Below, one piece after another: positions 1-8,807 of a stretch of DNA of 64,000 nt; the first letter of the stretch is position 1; each line of letters opens with the position of its first letter. The notes beneath the pieces are model-generated. The model worked only from the letters and a program-made list of their open reading frames with translations, made no database searches and had not been told where the DNA came from. The DNA is taken from assembly GCF_023716565.1 (NCBI RefSeq), contig NZ_CP071849.1:1426001-1490000 (forward strand), given 5' to 3'. The position numbers were made by a program, and so were the translations under genes. The stretch is from Vibrio sp. SCSIO 43136 (GTDB taxonomy: Bacteria; Pseudomonadota; Gammaproteobacteria; Enterobacterales; Vibrionaceae).

Positions 1-1059
1 CACACCCAACGAGAAGCCGTCGCAAACGTCGTTGGCACAGATAACAGTAAGCTGACGGTGATTGGCAGCAATCGTATTGGTGAACAGTCGCTGATCGTTG
101 AACTCGAAGACCCTATGGGCGGCGAAACTCGCTTCAAAGCGTTTAACATGCTGACAGGCACTTTAGAGTATGACGAGTTTTACCGCAGCGGAGACCGAAT
201 TTTAGTGGCACTCCAAATTGGAGACTACGGCCAAGTGACCCACGTCAAAGCGCTCTCTCATTACCGACTGCCTTACTTGGTGATGTTATTTAGCGTTTTT
301 TCCTTTGCTTTAGTGATTTACGCGAAGAAAGTCGGCCTTAGAGCTCTACTCTCTTTTACCGGTTCAATCGTGATTCTTTGGCAAGTGTTGATCCCAGGAT
401 TGTTAGCGGGCTACCCACCGCTTTTAATTACTACGGTAACACTCGCAGCACTTAGTGCGCTAATCATCCTCTCTGTCGCAGGCTGGACCTACAAAGGCAA
501 AGCCGCACTGGCTGGTACCATGGTTGGTCTACTCGTCACATCTGCTTTGTGCGTTTTAACCGGAAAGGTTTTGAACCTCGATGGTATGTCTCAACCCATG
601 GCACAATCACTGTTATTTGAAACCGGTATGCACCTCAATATGCTAGACGTGCTTTATGCTGCGGTTTTGATTGGTGCAAGCGGTGCTGCGATGGATGTCG
701 CAATGGAAATGGCGGCGACAATGGAAGAGCTTAAACTGGCTAACCCAAATATTTCTCGCAAAGCACTTATTCGTTCAGGCTTTCGCGTCGGGAACGCCGT
801 TATAGGGACCATGACAACAACTCTGCTGCTTGCCTATTCAGGCGGTTTTTTAACTCTACTGATGCTATTCGTGACTCGTGACACCAGCCTGATCCAGATC
901 GTCAACATGAAATTGGTCGCCAGCGAAATTGCCCGTACGCTCATCGGCAGCCTTGCTCTTGTGATTGTGGCACCACTCACCGCATGGATTTCAAGCCATA
1001 TGTTGATGAAAACACAGGAACTAAGTCATACTGAATACCCACAAGGCAGTTGGATTTAA
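1..1059 (+). CDS. YibE/F family membrane protein (5' end outside window)
   Basis: The reading frame is open from base 1 and continues upstream of the window, so the N-terminus is missing; 352 residues are visible. The first GTG at 58 is an internal codon and not a convincing start. A soluble stretch of about 80 residues is followed by about seven hydrophobic segments (from roughly residue 90 to the C-terminus), with the glycine- and alanine-rich GASGAAMDVAMEMAATMEE stretch typical of the YibE/F family. The family is membrane-embedded and its biochemical role is not established; a transport role is usually assumed. The next gene starts 40 bp downstream on the same strand. Confidence 0.85.
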   Translation, partial: HTQREAVANVVGTDNSKLTVIGSNRIGEQSLIVELEDPMGGETRFKAFNMLTGTLEYDEFYRSGDRILVALQIGDYGQVTHVKALSHYRLPYLVMLFSVFSFALVIYAKKVGLRALLSFTGSIVILWQVLIPGLLAGYPPLLITTVTLAALSALIILSVAGWTYKGKAALAGTMVGLLVTSALCVLTGKVLNLDGMSQPMAQSLLFETGMHLNMLDVLYAAVLIGASGAAMDVAMEMAATMEELKLANPNISRKALIRSGFRVGNAVIGTMTTTLLLAYSGGFLTLLMLFVTRDTSLIQIVNMKLVASEIARTLIGSLALVIVAPLTAWISSHMLMKTQELSHTEYPQGSWI

Positions 1060-1099
1060 TCTCTACACGCGCCTAACTATAATAATGTGAGGCGCATTC

Positions 1100-1837
1100 A
1101 TGCTCGACGCAATCGTACTTCTTATTGCTGGTTTATTTGGTGGCATGCTCAACGCCATCGCTGGAGGGGGTAGCTTTATCACCTTCCCTGCACTGCTCTT
1201 TGTAGGTGTTCCCCCGATAATGGCCAATGCCACCAACACATTTGCGTCCTGCGCTGGTTACATTAGTGGCGTGTATGGATATCGCAGTGAACTGAAACAA
1301 GTACGAGAAACCCTTACGCCAGTTGCCGTCGTTAGTATTGTCGGTGGTGTCATTGGCGCTATTTTGCTGCTACACACTCCAGACTCCCAGTTCGATCGAA
1401 TCATTCCTTATTTGATGCTACTGGCAACCTTAATGTTCACCTTCGGGCCGAGTCTGAATAAGAGACTTATGTCTTCCAAACCAGCGCCAAAAATGCTCAC
1501 TCTAGGCGTACTACTTTTGGTCGCCACCTATGGAGGCTTCTTTAATGCAGGTCTTGGCATCATTTCGTTGAGCTTTCTTTCACTGGCGGGCTACACCAAT
1601 ATTCATTTAATGAATGGCATCAAGCTGCTGATCTCTACGGCGGTCTCAATCGTAGCCATTGGCATCTTTATTGTTAATGGCACCATTGACTGGTTCAATG
1701 GCGCACTGGTGATGGTGGGCACACTGATCGGAGGTTACGTTGCAGCTAAACTCACTCGCACCTTACCGCAAGTTGTCGTAAGGCGTTTTGTTATTGCTTT
1801 AAGTGTTGTACTAACCTGTTACTTCTTTATCGTCTAA
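1100..1837 (+). CDS. TauE/SafE family sulfite exporter-like permease
   Basis: A 245-residue, almost wholly hydrophobic protein with about eight membrane segments. It starts with the family signature: a first helix ending in GGMLNAIAGGGSF, then ANATNTFA. The second half-repeat has GFFNAGLGI and HLMNGIKLL, as expected for the duplicated TauE/SafE (formerly DUF81/UPF0721) fold. Members export or import small organic anions such as sulfite and sulfonates; the substrate here cannot be read from the sequence. The start ATG follows a purine-rich GTGAGGCGC stretch. It lies 40 bp after the YibE/F gene and 35 bp before an SDR gene, so co-transcription is plausible. Confidence 0.88.
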   Translation: MLDAIVLLIAGLFGGMLNAIAGGGSFITFPALLFVGVPPIMANATNTFASCAGYISGVYGYRSELKQVRETLTPVAVVSIVGGVIGAILLLHTPDSQFDRIIPYLMLLATLMFTFGPSLNKRLMSSKPAPKMLTLGVLLLVATYGGFFNAGLGIISLSFLSLAGYTNIHLMNGIKLLISTAVSIVAIGIFIVNGTIDWFNGALVMVGTLIGGYVAAKLTRTLPQVVVRRFVIALSVVLTCYFFIV

Positions 1838-1872
1838 ACTCAATCAGTTAGTCATAAATATAAGGAAATACA

Positions 1873-2610
1873 ATGAAAACAGCGTTAGTCACTGGCGGTT
1901 CAAAAGGCATTGGTTTAGGCACAGTTATAAGGCTTCAAAAGCTTGGCTATCAGGTCATCACCTGCTCTCGAAATCAGGCCCATTGGCAAGCGGTCAAAGA
2001 ACGCCATTCATCACTTGAAGAAGTGCTTTACTTTAATCTTGATATCACCGATGAAGCGGCGCTTAAATCCATGTTCTCAGCCATTAAAGCTGAGTTTGGT
2101 CACTTGGACATCGCCGTCAATAATGCCTCTCCATCCATCGCTTCGCGCGGGGAGTTCTCCCAAGTAGCGTCAGAGGCGCTACAGCAAACACTGCAACATG
2201 ACTTTTGGGCGCAAGCCTTATGCATTCAACACCAACTGCAACTGATGTCCAAAGGCGCAGCTATCGTCAACGTAAGCTCAGTCAATGGACTGCGGCCAAC
2301 ACCCAATGCCGCCATGTATAGCGCAGCCAAGCATGCAATCGAAGGCTTAACTCGCTCCCTTGCACTTGAAAATATCGCTAAAGGGGTACGCATCAACTCA
2401 GTTGCACCGGGAGTCACTTGGACACCGCGCTGGGAAGAGCGCCAGCAAGAATCAGAAAATATTCGCCAAGAGGTCTCTGACGTAGTGCCGATTCAGCGCT
2501 TTGCTGAAATTGAAGAAATCGTCGACGCTATCGAGTTTCTGCTCTCAAATAAAGCAAATTACATCGTTGGACACACTTTAGTAGTCGATGGGGGGCTATC
2601 TTTAGCCTAA
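1873..2610 (+). CDS. SDR family NAD(P)-dependent oxidoreductase
   Basis: A 245-residue classical short-chain dehydrogenase/reductase. The Rossmann glycine motif TGGSKGIG is at residues 8-15, the NNAS motif near residue 88, the catalytic serine in VNVSSVNG, and the YSAAK active-site Tyr/Lys pair near residue 149. The C-terminus ends in the usual GHTLVVDGG. Length and motifs fit soluble cytoplasmic oxidoreductases acting on alcohols or ketones; the substrate is not predictable. A good ribosome site (AAGGAAAT) precedes the ATG. Confidence 0.9.
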   Translation: MKTALVTGGSKGIGLGTVIRLQKLGYQVITCSRNQAHWQAVKERHSSLEEVLYFNLDITDEAALKSMFSAIKAEFGHLDIAVNNASPSIASRGEFSQVASEALQQTLQHDFWAQALCIQHQLQLMSKGAAIVNVSSVNGLRPTPNAAMYSAAKHAIEGLTRSLALENIAKGVRINSVAPGVTWTPRWEERQQESENIRQEVSDVVPIQRFAEIEEIVDAIEFLLSNKANYIVGHTLVVDGGLSLA

Positions 2611-2657
2611 ATTTTACTCCATAATCGCCGACCCCATTTTTGACGATAAGGTTTGTT

Positions 2658-3362
2658 ATGAAATCAACAATGTACACCACGTTTGCTTCTCAATACGATG
2701 AGGTCATTCAAGACAACATTTACAACGCTCATTTAGACAGACCTAGTCTTCTTGCCCTGCTAGAAGGCGTGCAAGGTAAAGATGTATTGGATTTGGGGTG
2801 TGGCTCAGGGGTTTACGCTCAGCTTCTTCTCGCTCAAGGCGCTGCTTCAATGACCTGTTTGGACGCTTCCGCTGAGATGGTCGACATCGTAAAACAGAAG
2901 TTGGGCAACCAAGCCACTGCTTACGTTCAAGATCTAGCCAAAGGACTGCCTCAACAAGCGGACAAAAGTGCGGATGTAATCATTAGTCCGTTGGTTTTAC
3001 ACTACGTTCAAGACTTAGAAGCACTATTTGGTGAAATAGCCCGAGTATTAAAGCCCGGCGGTTATATGGCATTCTCTACTCACCACCCTTTTGCGGACTT
3101 TGAGTGCTCACTATCAGGTAATTACTTTGAGCAAGAGTTAATTTCTGAAGAGTGGAACACCGTTGGCGAGCCAGTGCCTGTCACCTTTTACCGACGCTCA
3201 CTTACTGAGATCACCAATGCCATCACCCAAAACGGTCTTGTTATCACTGAAATGAATGAAGGCAAAATCGCAGAAGAGGTTAAGGCCATCGATGCGGACC
3301 GTTATGAATTCTTATCGAAGAACCCTAATTTTATCTTCATTAAGTGCATGAAGGTGGATTGA
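2658..3362 (+). CDS. class I SAM-dependent methyltransferase
   Basis: A 234-residue protein. I chose ATG 2658 because AAGG lies about eight bases upstream; the in-frame TTG at 2640 has no such site. The SAM-binding motif I is VLDLGCGSG near residue 48, followed by an acidic loop (CLDAS) and a post-motif ADVIISPLVLHYV, with the ARVLKPGGYMAFSTHHP segment typical of methyltransferase family 11. The acceptor substrate is unknown. A 47-bp gap separates it from the SDR gene, so the two may be co-transcribed. Confidence 0.88.
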   Translation: MKSTMYTTFASQYDEVIQDNIYNAHLDRPSLLALLEGVQGKDVLDLGCGSGVYAQLLLAQGAASMTCLDASAEMVDIVKQKLGNQATAYVQDLAKGLPQQADKSADVIISPLVLHYVQDLEALFGEIARVLKPGGYMAFSTHHPFADFECSLSGNYFEQELISEEWNTVGEPVPVTFYRRSLTEITNAITQNGLVITEMNEGKIAEEVKAIDADRYEFLSKNPNFIFIKCMKVD

Positions 3363-3470
3363 AAGGCGCATACGCCCCTCACCTAAACCTCTATCTATAA
3401 AATCAAGGATGATAATTTCTCCACACTAAGTTGATAAGCTCGGTTCAATCACACCGGATGAGGGTTGGAA

Positions 3471-4553
3471 ATGAACGAACGCCAAGAAAAGCAGCAGCGA
3501 TTTGACCTGAGTGGAGAAAACTTGATTGTTGGCCAAGCAGCCAACTGCCCTATTACACCTGAGCAACTTGCGGCAACGACCAGCCAATCTGCCTATGTCG
3601 TAGATACATTTACCAGCGGCCTGACTGCAGAAGTTTTCCATATCCGGCTAGGTGAAAAAGACTACACGCTAAAGAAAAGGCGCACTGTCGCCCGTGTGCA
3701 AAACCTCGATGGACAGTACTCCTTTCTAAATGAAGTGCAGCGCCGCCGAGACTTTCAAGTACTGAAAGACACGCCTGACACCGCCGACAAACTTCGTTCT
3801 ATCGTTAATACCATCTACGCCGACTACCGTTTGGGGATTATTTTGTCCGAGTGGATTGAAGGTGAGCCCATTAGCGAAATCACACCTAGCTTGTTATCGC
3901 AGTTGTTTACGACGCTCATTGAAACTGAAAAATCAGGCTTATTTGAATGGGATCTCTGTGCAGGTAACCTGCTTATTGATAACCATGACCAACTGAAACT
4001 GTTTGATTTTGGCTACATGTATCCTTTTGAACCGCTAACAGAGCTAAATAGTAACGGCATGGAAGATCCTCTGTTTCACTTTTGCGAGCGATTTGAAACT
4101 CGCTTTTTCTCTGGCTGGTTGCTAGAACAAGAATACACTGAAGCCCAATCATTGGAGTGTTTTCGACAGGTCAAACAAGCTGCATCAATGGCACTTGAAC
4201 AAAAGCTTACTTGGCTTGTAAAAAACAGATCTTCGCATAGTGTCATAGAACAAACGCAAGCCCTGCTAAGCAAGTATCAACACGCTCTCGACGATGAAAA
4301 AGCCTTGGCTCAGCTATACACCGTTGAGATGTTTCGATCGCATGTACTCGATATCGAAGATGACCTCGATGGAAAAAGCTGTACCTTAACAACCATCAAG
4401 CGAGTTGAGAAAGTGCTCTCCATGATTGAACTCAACTACCAAGATCTCAATCAGCACGGCGCACTTTTCTATCACAATCAAGGCAAGTCCCAAGAGGAGT
4501 TGATATACGACTACCAAGGTAAGCTTAACTTGGTTAAACAATACCAACTATAG
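3471..4553 (+). CDS. protein-kinase-like (APH/Rio-type fold) protein of unknown function
   Basis: A 360-residue soluble protein. Start ATG 3471 follows GAGGG with normal spacing; an in-frame TTG at 3465 is less likely. It carries a degenerate kinase signature: a putative ATP-anchoring lysine in YTLKKRR (about residue 68), a possible helix-C glutamate in LNEVQ, a hinge-like ILSEWIEGEP, a catalytic-loop-like WDLCAGNLL (Asp161, Asn166) and a metal-binding DFG (Asp179-Gly181). The classical HRD histidine is replaced by Trp. The C-terminal half is helical and not recognised. It could be a small-molecule or protein kinase, or a pseudokinase; its partner is not visible in the neighbourhood. Confidence 0.6.
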   Translation: MNERQEKQQRFDLSGENLIVGQAANCPITPEQLAATTSQSAYVVDTFTSGLTAEVFHIRLGEKDYTLKKRRTVARVQNLDGQYSFLNEVQRRRDFQVLKDTPDTADKLRSIVNTIYADYRLGIILSEWIEGEPISEITPSLLSQLFTTLIETEKSGLFEWDLCAGNLLIDNHDQLKLFDFGYMYPFEPLTELNSNGMEDPLFHFCERFETRFFSGWLLEQEYTEAQSLECFRQVKQAASMALEQKLTWLVKNRSSHSVIEQTQALLSKYQHALDDEKALAQLYTVEMFRSHVLDIEDDLDGKSCTLTTIKRVEKVLSMIELNYQDLNQHGALFYHNQGKSQEELIYDYQGKLNLVKQYQL

Positions 4554-4695
4554 AGGGGAATTGACCTCTATAGGCTGATGATAGATTGCGGCTTGCCCTT
4601 CCCTTGTCGTTATAAATTTGGTTCAATATCGTCACTATTAATAAGAGTGACGATAAATGCGCCACCGACGAAGTGAAATGTGAGGAACCCACCCT

Positions 4696-5250
4696 ATGTA
4701 TATTTTTGGCTATGGCAGTCTAATGAATTCCGCTTCTCGCCAGCGTACCGGTAATACCGGTCGTGCTTTTCCTGCTATCGCTCATGGGTTGGTTCGTCAA
4801 TGGGGCAAGCTAAATGAAGACTACACCTTATCACCATTGGTGGTGTCTCAGGGTGACGGTCAGGTCAATGGTATGCTGCTAGAAGTCGATGATGAAGCAC
4901 TAAACGACTTTGACGCTCGCGAGCACGGCTATGAACGCATCCAACTCACTGTCGACCAAGTAGATACCGATGCTCAGCTTGCCAACGACGCTGTTATTTG
5001 GGTATACGTCAGCGATAAAGCGCTCAACCCATGTCAAAACGCTCCTATCATGCAGACTTACTTAGACACAGTGATTGCAGGTTGCTTGGAAGTTTCAGAA
5101 GCCTTTGCCAAGCATTTTGTCGATCACACCATTGGTTGGGAGTTCCCATTAGAAAATGACCGAGCAAAACCTAAGTATGGCAACCTAGCCGGTGTTTTAG
5201 ATTGCCATCATCCGATCATTGACGAGATGATCGCGACAGTACGCCGTTAA
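4696..5250 (+). CDS. gamma-glutamylcyclotransferase (GGCT/AIG2-like) family protein
   Basis: A 184-residue cytoplasmic protein starting MYIFGYGSLMNSASR, the diagnostic GGCT-like YGSL substrate loop. The DFDAREHGYERI segment matches the region holding the family's catalytic glutamate (REHGY). Families with this fold release 5-oxoproline from gamma-glutamyl compounds or act on related amide linkages. Length is normal. It faces the gene at 5267-5893 tail to tail. Confidence 0.8.
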   Translation: MYIFGYGSLMNSASRQRTGNTGRAFPAIAHGLVRQWGKLNEDYTLSPLVVSQGDGQVNGMLLEVDDEALNDFDAREHGYERIQLTVDQVDTDAQLANDAVIWVYVSDKALNPCQNAPIMQTYLDTVIAGCLEVSEAFAKHFVDHTIGWEFPLENDRAKPKYGNLAGVLDCHHPIIDEMIATVRR

Positions 5251-5266
5251 TCTATCGTTCTTGATG

Positions 5267-5893
5267 TCACTGCGGCTCTTGCAGTGACATCATCAAAAAC
5301 CCGCAGAATGCGGCGTTATTGACCCGTAAACCTTCATCGACACACTCTCGCATCTCTAAGATCTGCCTTCTATATTCCACATAAAACTCATAGCTTGGTG
5401 TTGGCTTATAAATTAGGTCAGGCAATTCGAAATACTTGATTACCCCCTTAGCTGTGGTGGGCTTCACAAATACTTCATCGAGTGGTTTGTAATAGTTGGG
5501 AACGATGGTCATCAAGGACCATTTGGCGAGTTTGGCAGGCTTTAACAGGTCGAGCATGATGTTAAACCCATACTCTTGATCGCCGTGTAAGATGTCTTTA
5601 AGGGAGTACGCTAGCGCTTCTTTCTCATCATGAGTCATCGCTCGAACATAGTCACGAAACTTTGGCTTTTCAAACAATGAGACCATAGATGATCGGCTGA
5701 CGACTTTAGTCATTTCTTCCGCAACCGTCTGCGCTTGCACAAATTTATCTGGTGAAAATGCATTTTGCGCCATCTCGACCATCTTATCCATTTTGTGTTT
5801 TTTACCAAGGTCGACCATTTCCGGGTGCATAAAACCGCCGGGGTAACGGGTCAAAAACTGCCTTTCCGCCGCATCCAAACGTGACTTATTCAT
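5267..5893 (-). CDS. hypothetical protein, 208 aa
   Basis: I do not recognise this family. ATG 5893 is chosen because AAGGAG lies about eight bases upstream; further in-frame codons upstream lack a site. The product (MNKSRLDAAERQFLTRYPGG...) is soluble, largely helical, has no signal peptide and no membrane segment, and contains charged stretches (KKHKMDKMVEMAQ) and a tyrosine-rich C-terminal part. It is convergent with the GGCT gene and divergent from the PAP2 phosphatase gene. Confidence 0.65.
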   Translation of the reverse strand: MNKSRLDAAERQFLTRYPGGFMHPEMVDLGKKHKMDKMVEMAQNAFSPDKFVQAQTVAEEMTKVVSRSSMVSLFEKPKFRDYVRAMTHDEKEALAYSLKDILHGDQEYGFNIMLDLLKPAKLAKWSLMTIVPNYYKPLDEVFVKPTTAKGVIKYFELPDLIYKPTPSYEFYVEYRRQILEMRECVDEGLRVNNAAFCGFLMMSLQEPQ

Positions 5894-6125
5894 AGAGACT
5901 CCTTCACTCCTAGCCAAGTGTGTGTTCAGAGTAATAGCATAGGATATTTCACCGCCAGACTAGCGCTAACTTTGACGAAAAAGTCTGATCTTGCGGGCTC
6001 TGTACACATTTGTTTGCAGTTTTCTGACTCAATCTTATCAATTTGGTTTGAAATCTTACTATTTTCTGACGAAATCCTGATATTGCCCACTTACCATAGC
6101 GAGCACTATTTTGAGAGGCGCATCT

Positions 6126-6875
6126 ATGCTGAGTTGGACTATTGGGAATAAGCGATTTGAGTTTATCGCTATTGCCTTATTTACATTGATTGTCAGCGTC
6201 GCCATGTTTTTTGCACCCTCGCCTGATTTGCTCATCGACATGGACCCCAATATTGGTGTCTTTCTAGATATCGTGACGCAATCTGCAGGCAAGACAGGGT
6301 TTGTTATCACTACGGCTGTGCTGTGTATTTTGCCTTTGCTGCGTAAGTTCCCTGTACGCTACATGCTGGGCTATTACATACAATTTGGGTTGCTTTTGAT
6401 TCTGGCCTTTGGTTTAAAAACCGGGTTGAAAGCGATCACTGAAATTCCAAGACCCTACACCCAGAGCTTGGTAGAGTTGAAACTTATCGACACGCCAAGT
6501 GAGTTTTATCAAATTGGCAGCGAAGATCGAGAATCGTTACTGTCGATCGCTGAAACTAAGGTCGACCCTTTACGCATGAAACAATGGAAAGGCGAGACTA
6601 ACTACTCCATGCCATCAGGCCACACGATATTTGCCGCCGTGTGCGTTATGTTTTGGGCGGGGTTCTGGATGCGTAGGCAATGCATCGCAATTACCCTCGC
6701 TATTATCGGCTGGGGGTTCGGCGTCGCCTACAGCCGAGTTTGGCTTGGAATGCACTACGACACCGATGTGTTAATCTCCTTGGTGAGTGCTGTCGCTTTA
6801 TACTTGATTGTTCCAACAATAAAGATTGGCCAGCCGCGTCGAAAGAAGCGTCATCCGGTGATCACCCCGTCATAA
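6126..6875 (+). CDS. PAP2 family membrane phosphatase
   Basis: A 249-residue integral membrane protein with about six hydrophobic segments. It contains all three phosphatidic-acid phosphatase type 2 motifs in order: KAITEIPRP (K-x6-RP), MPSGHT (PSGH), and SRVWLGMHYDTD (SR-x5-H-x3-D). Such enzymes dephosphorylate membrane-associated phosphates (phosphatidic acid, phosphatidylglycerol phosphate, undecaprenyl pyrophosphate) at the periplasmic face. Start ATG 6126 follows GAGAGG; an upstream TTG at 6111 is less plausible. A strong bidirectional terminator follows immediately. Confidence 0.9.
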   Translation: MLSWTIGNKRFEFIAIALFTLIVSVAMFFAPSPDLLIDMDPNIGVFLDIVTQSAGKTGFVITTAVLCILPLLRKFPVRYMLGYYIQFGLLLILAFGLKTGLKAITEIPRPYTQSLVELKLIDTPSEFYQIGSEDRESLLSIAETKVDPLRMKQWKGETNYSMPSGHTIFAAVCVMFWAGFWMRRQCIAITLAIIGWGFGVAYSRVWLGMHYDTDVLISLVSAVALYLIVPTIKIGQPRRKKRHPVITPS

Positions 6876-6876
6876 C

Positions 6877-6909
6877 AATAAGGGCCAGCAAATCTTGCTG
6901 GCCCTTATT
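6877..6909. terminator. bidirectional hairpin between convergent genes
   Basis: A perfect 15-bp inverted repeat, AATAAGGGCCAGCAA at 6877-6891 and its complement at 6895-6909, with a 3-base loop. The A/T-rich outer ends give a short U tract in either direction. It lies between the PAP2 gene and the convergent amidohydrolase gene. Confidence 0.85.
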
Positions 6910-6923
6910 GGAGCTAATAGAGG

Positions 6924-8639
6924 TTAATCTCGCTCTACCTGCTTCTCATTGGTGTGAACTAACTCACCTTCAAAGTACACTTCTTTAGCAAATCGCTTGT
7001 GGATTTCTGGGACAGGTACGTTGAACGGGTTTTGGTCAATCACCACAAAGTTTGCGTTCTTATCCGCCTCAATTGAACCCACCTTATCCTCTATATGAAG
7101 TAGGCGCGCTGCATTTATGGTGTAACCTTTGATAGCTTGTGGCAACGAGATAGTCTGCGAGTATGCAAACTCATCTTGTATTTCGCTAGAACCCGCTGGG
7201 CTTCGAGTCATCGCTTGCTCGATGTGAAGGAATGGGTTCATTGGCGCTTGAATCCAGTCACTGGCGATGGTGTAGTTCACGCCATAGTTCACTGCATCGG
7301 CAATTGGCCAGAATCGACGAATCACGCTCATTTTCATCTCAGGCTTCACCGCATCAAGGAGCTGAATGCCCAAGAACACATTTGGCGAAAACTCTAAAAA
7401 GCCATTCACATGGCGAAGGCGCGGCAGATCTTTGGGATCAACCATCATCGCATGGGCAACTTGGTTACGCAGCGATCGAACTTCTTCGAGGCCATTCACT
7501 TTTGCCGACTCTTCCATGGCGCGAATTTCCATCTCTAACCCGCGGTCACCCATGGTATGTGTTGCCACTGACAGACCTAGACCATTCCAACGCACCATGT
7601 CATCACGATATTGTTCGTAGGTGGTAAACGCTTTACCAAAGTCAGTGCCATCGCCTGTAAAAGGCTCTTTGACGGCAATCGCTCGGCCAAATGGGGTTGA
7701 GTCTATGAACAATTTTACACCATCGACTTTGTAGTGCTCTGTCTCATACTGATCGCGTTTTAAGATCGCATCGTCGTTGCGGTAGCCAAAATAGAAATCT
7801 TCTTGGTATGGGTAATGGCGAACATCCATCTTGAGTTTGCCTTCCAAATCAAGTTTCTGGAAGGCTTTCATCTGAACTTCATCCCCTTCCAGCACTTTGA
7901 TCCCGGTAAAACCAAACGAAGTAATGATGTCGGTCGCTTTTTTGGCTGCATAATAGACATCATCGAACTCAAATCGAGGGTGATGCTTAAGAACTAGCTT
8001 GATGGCGGGTGCAGCGTTTAATCGACCCGTAGGGATGCCGTTTTCATCTCGCTCAATGCTACCACCAACAGGGTCTGGAGTGTCTTTGGTGACTCCTGCA
8101 ACTTCCAGTGCCTTAGTATTGGTGACAACAACGTGGCCGCCGTCATCTTCAAGTACCACAGGTCGGTCGGAGACAATCTTATCAATAAAATGGCGATCCA
8201 TTTTAACGTCAGAGTTTAGGAAGTAACTCCAAGAAAATGCTGCGCCGTAAATCCATTCCTTGTTTGGATTCTTTTCAGCATAAGCTCTTAGCACTTCAGC
8301 GAACTCTTGCGGAGTACGTGGGGTAAAGTTGTCATTACGGAATAAAATATCTTCCATCATAATCACTCGCACAGGGTGAGTATGGCTATCAATCATTCCG
8401 GGCATGACAAATTGACTTTTTAGGTCGATAAGATCGGTATCTTTGTTAGCAAGATCTTTAATTTCGCTATCACTTCCCACAGCAACAAACTTGCCATCTT
8501 CTACCGCAAAAGCGCTTGCCCAAGGAAGGTTTGAATCAACAGTGTAAACCTCTGCGTTGTAGTAAACGGTATCGACTGCATGCGCCTGAGAGGCAATGAC
8601 CGCTAATGCCGTAGCGGTCAATAAAGATTTAATCTGCAT
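6924..8639 (-). CDS. exported amidohydrolase family protein (YtcJ-like)
   Basis: 571 residues. Start ATG 8639 is chosen because it begins a clean signal peptide (MQIKSLLTATALAVIASQAHA) and has AAGGA upstream. The mature protein has the amidohydrolase_3 architecture: an N-terminal beta region, the metal-binding H-x-H in IDSHTHPVR, a lysine in GIKVLEGDE, a further histidine in ATHTMGDRG, an aspartate in IASDW, and a C-terminal composite beta domain with VIDQNPF. Relatives hydrolyse amides, formamides or similar bonds with a divalent metal. The signal peptide implies periplasmic or secreted action. A Zur-like palindrome lies about 150 bp upstream of the start (8790-8807). Confidence 0.85.
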   Translation of the reverse strand: MQIKSLLTATALAVIASQAHAVDTVYYNAEVYTVDSNLPWASAFAVEDGKFVAVGSDSEIKDLANKDTDLIDLKSQFVMPGMIDSHTHPVRVIMMEDILFRNDNFTPRTPQEFAEVLRAYAEKNPNKEWIYGAAFSWSYFLNSDVKMDRHFIDKIVSDRPVVLEDDGGHVVVTNTKALEVAGVTKDTPDPVGGSIERDENGIPTGRLNAAPAIKLVLKHHPRFEFDDVYYAAKKATDIITSFGFTGIKVLEGDEVQMKAFQKLDLEGKLKMDVRHYPYQEDFYFGYRNDDAILKRDQYETEHYKVDGVKLFIDSTPFGRAIAVKEPFTGDGTDFGKAFTTYEQYRDDMVRWNGLGLSVATHTMGDRGLEMEIRAMEESAKVNGLEEVRSLRNQVAHAMMVDPKDLPRLRHVNGFLEFSPNVFLGIQLLDAVKPEMKMSVIRRFWPIADAVNYGVNYTIASDWIQAPMNPFLHIEQAMTRSPAGSSEIQDEFAYSQTISLPQAIKGYTINAARLLHIEDKVGSIEADKNANFVVIDQNPFNVPVPEIHKRFAKEVYFEGELVHTNEKQVERD

Positions 8640-8789
8640 ATAACATCCTTTTCTGAGGCTAAATAACAATAATCGATATATTCCAACGAAATTATAACTT
8701 AGCTTATAAAGTCAGGCCCCAGAAATAGCGTCATTTTTGAGATGCTATGAACAATAAATTTGGCTAAATGCCTAATTTTCCTATCTTTT

Positions 8790-8807
8790 GTTATGTTATC
8801 ACATATC
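8790..8807. promoter_or_regulatory. possible Zur-like palindrome upstream of the amidohydrolase gene
   Basis: GTTATGTTATCACATATC differs at two of 18 positions from the perfect palindrome at 17551-17568. It overlaps the last codons of the 8799-9362 gene and lies about 150 bp before the amidohydrolase start. Its resemblance to gammaproteobacterial Zur operators is by eye only. Confidence 0.35.

Noticed and set aside
4549..4572. TATAGAGG/CCTCTATA inverted repeat after the kinase-like gene
   Set aside because: Weak A/T-rich stem without a T tract.
5263..5291. 11-bp inverted repeat (GATGTCACTGC/GCAGTGACATC) between convergent genes
   Set aside because: No T tract on either side and it overlaps the coding end of the 5267 gene; terminator role not supported enough to list.
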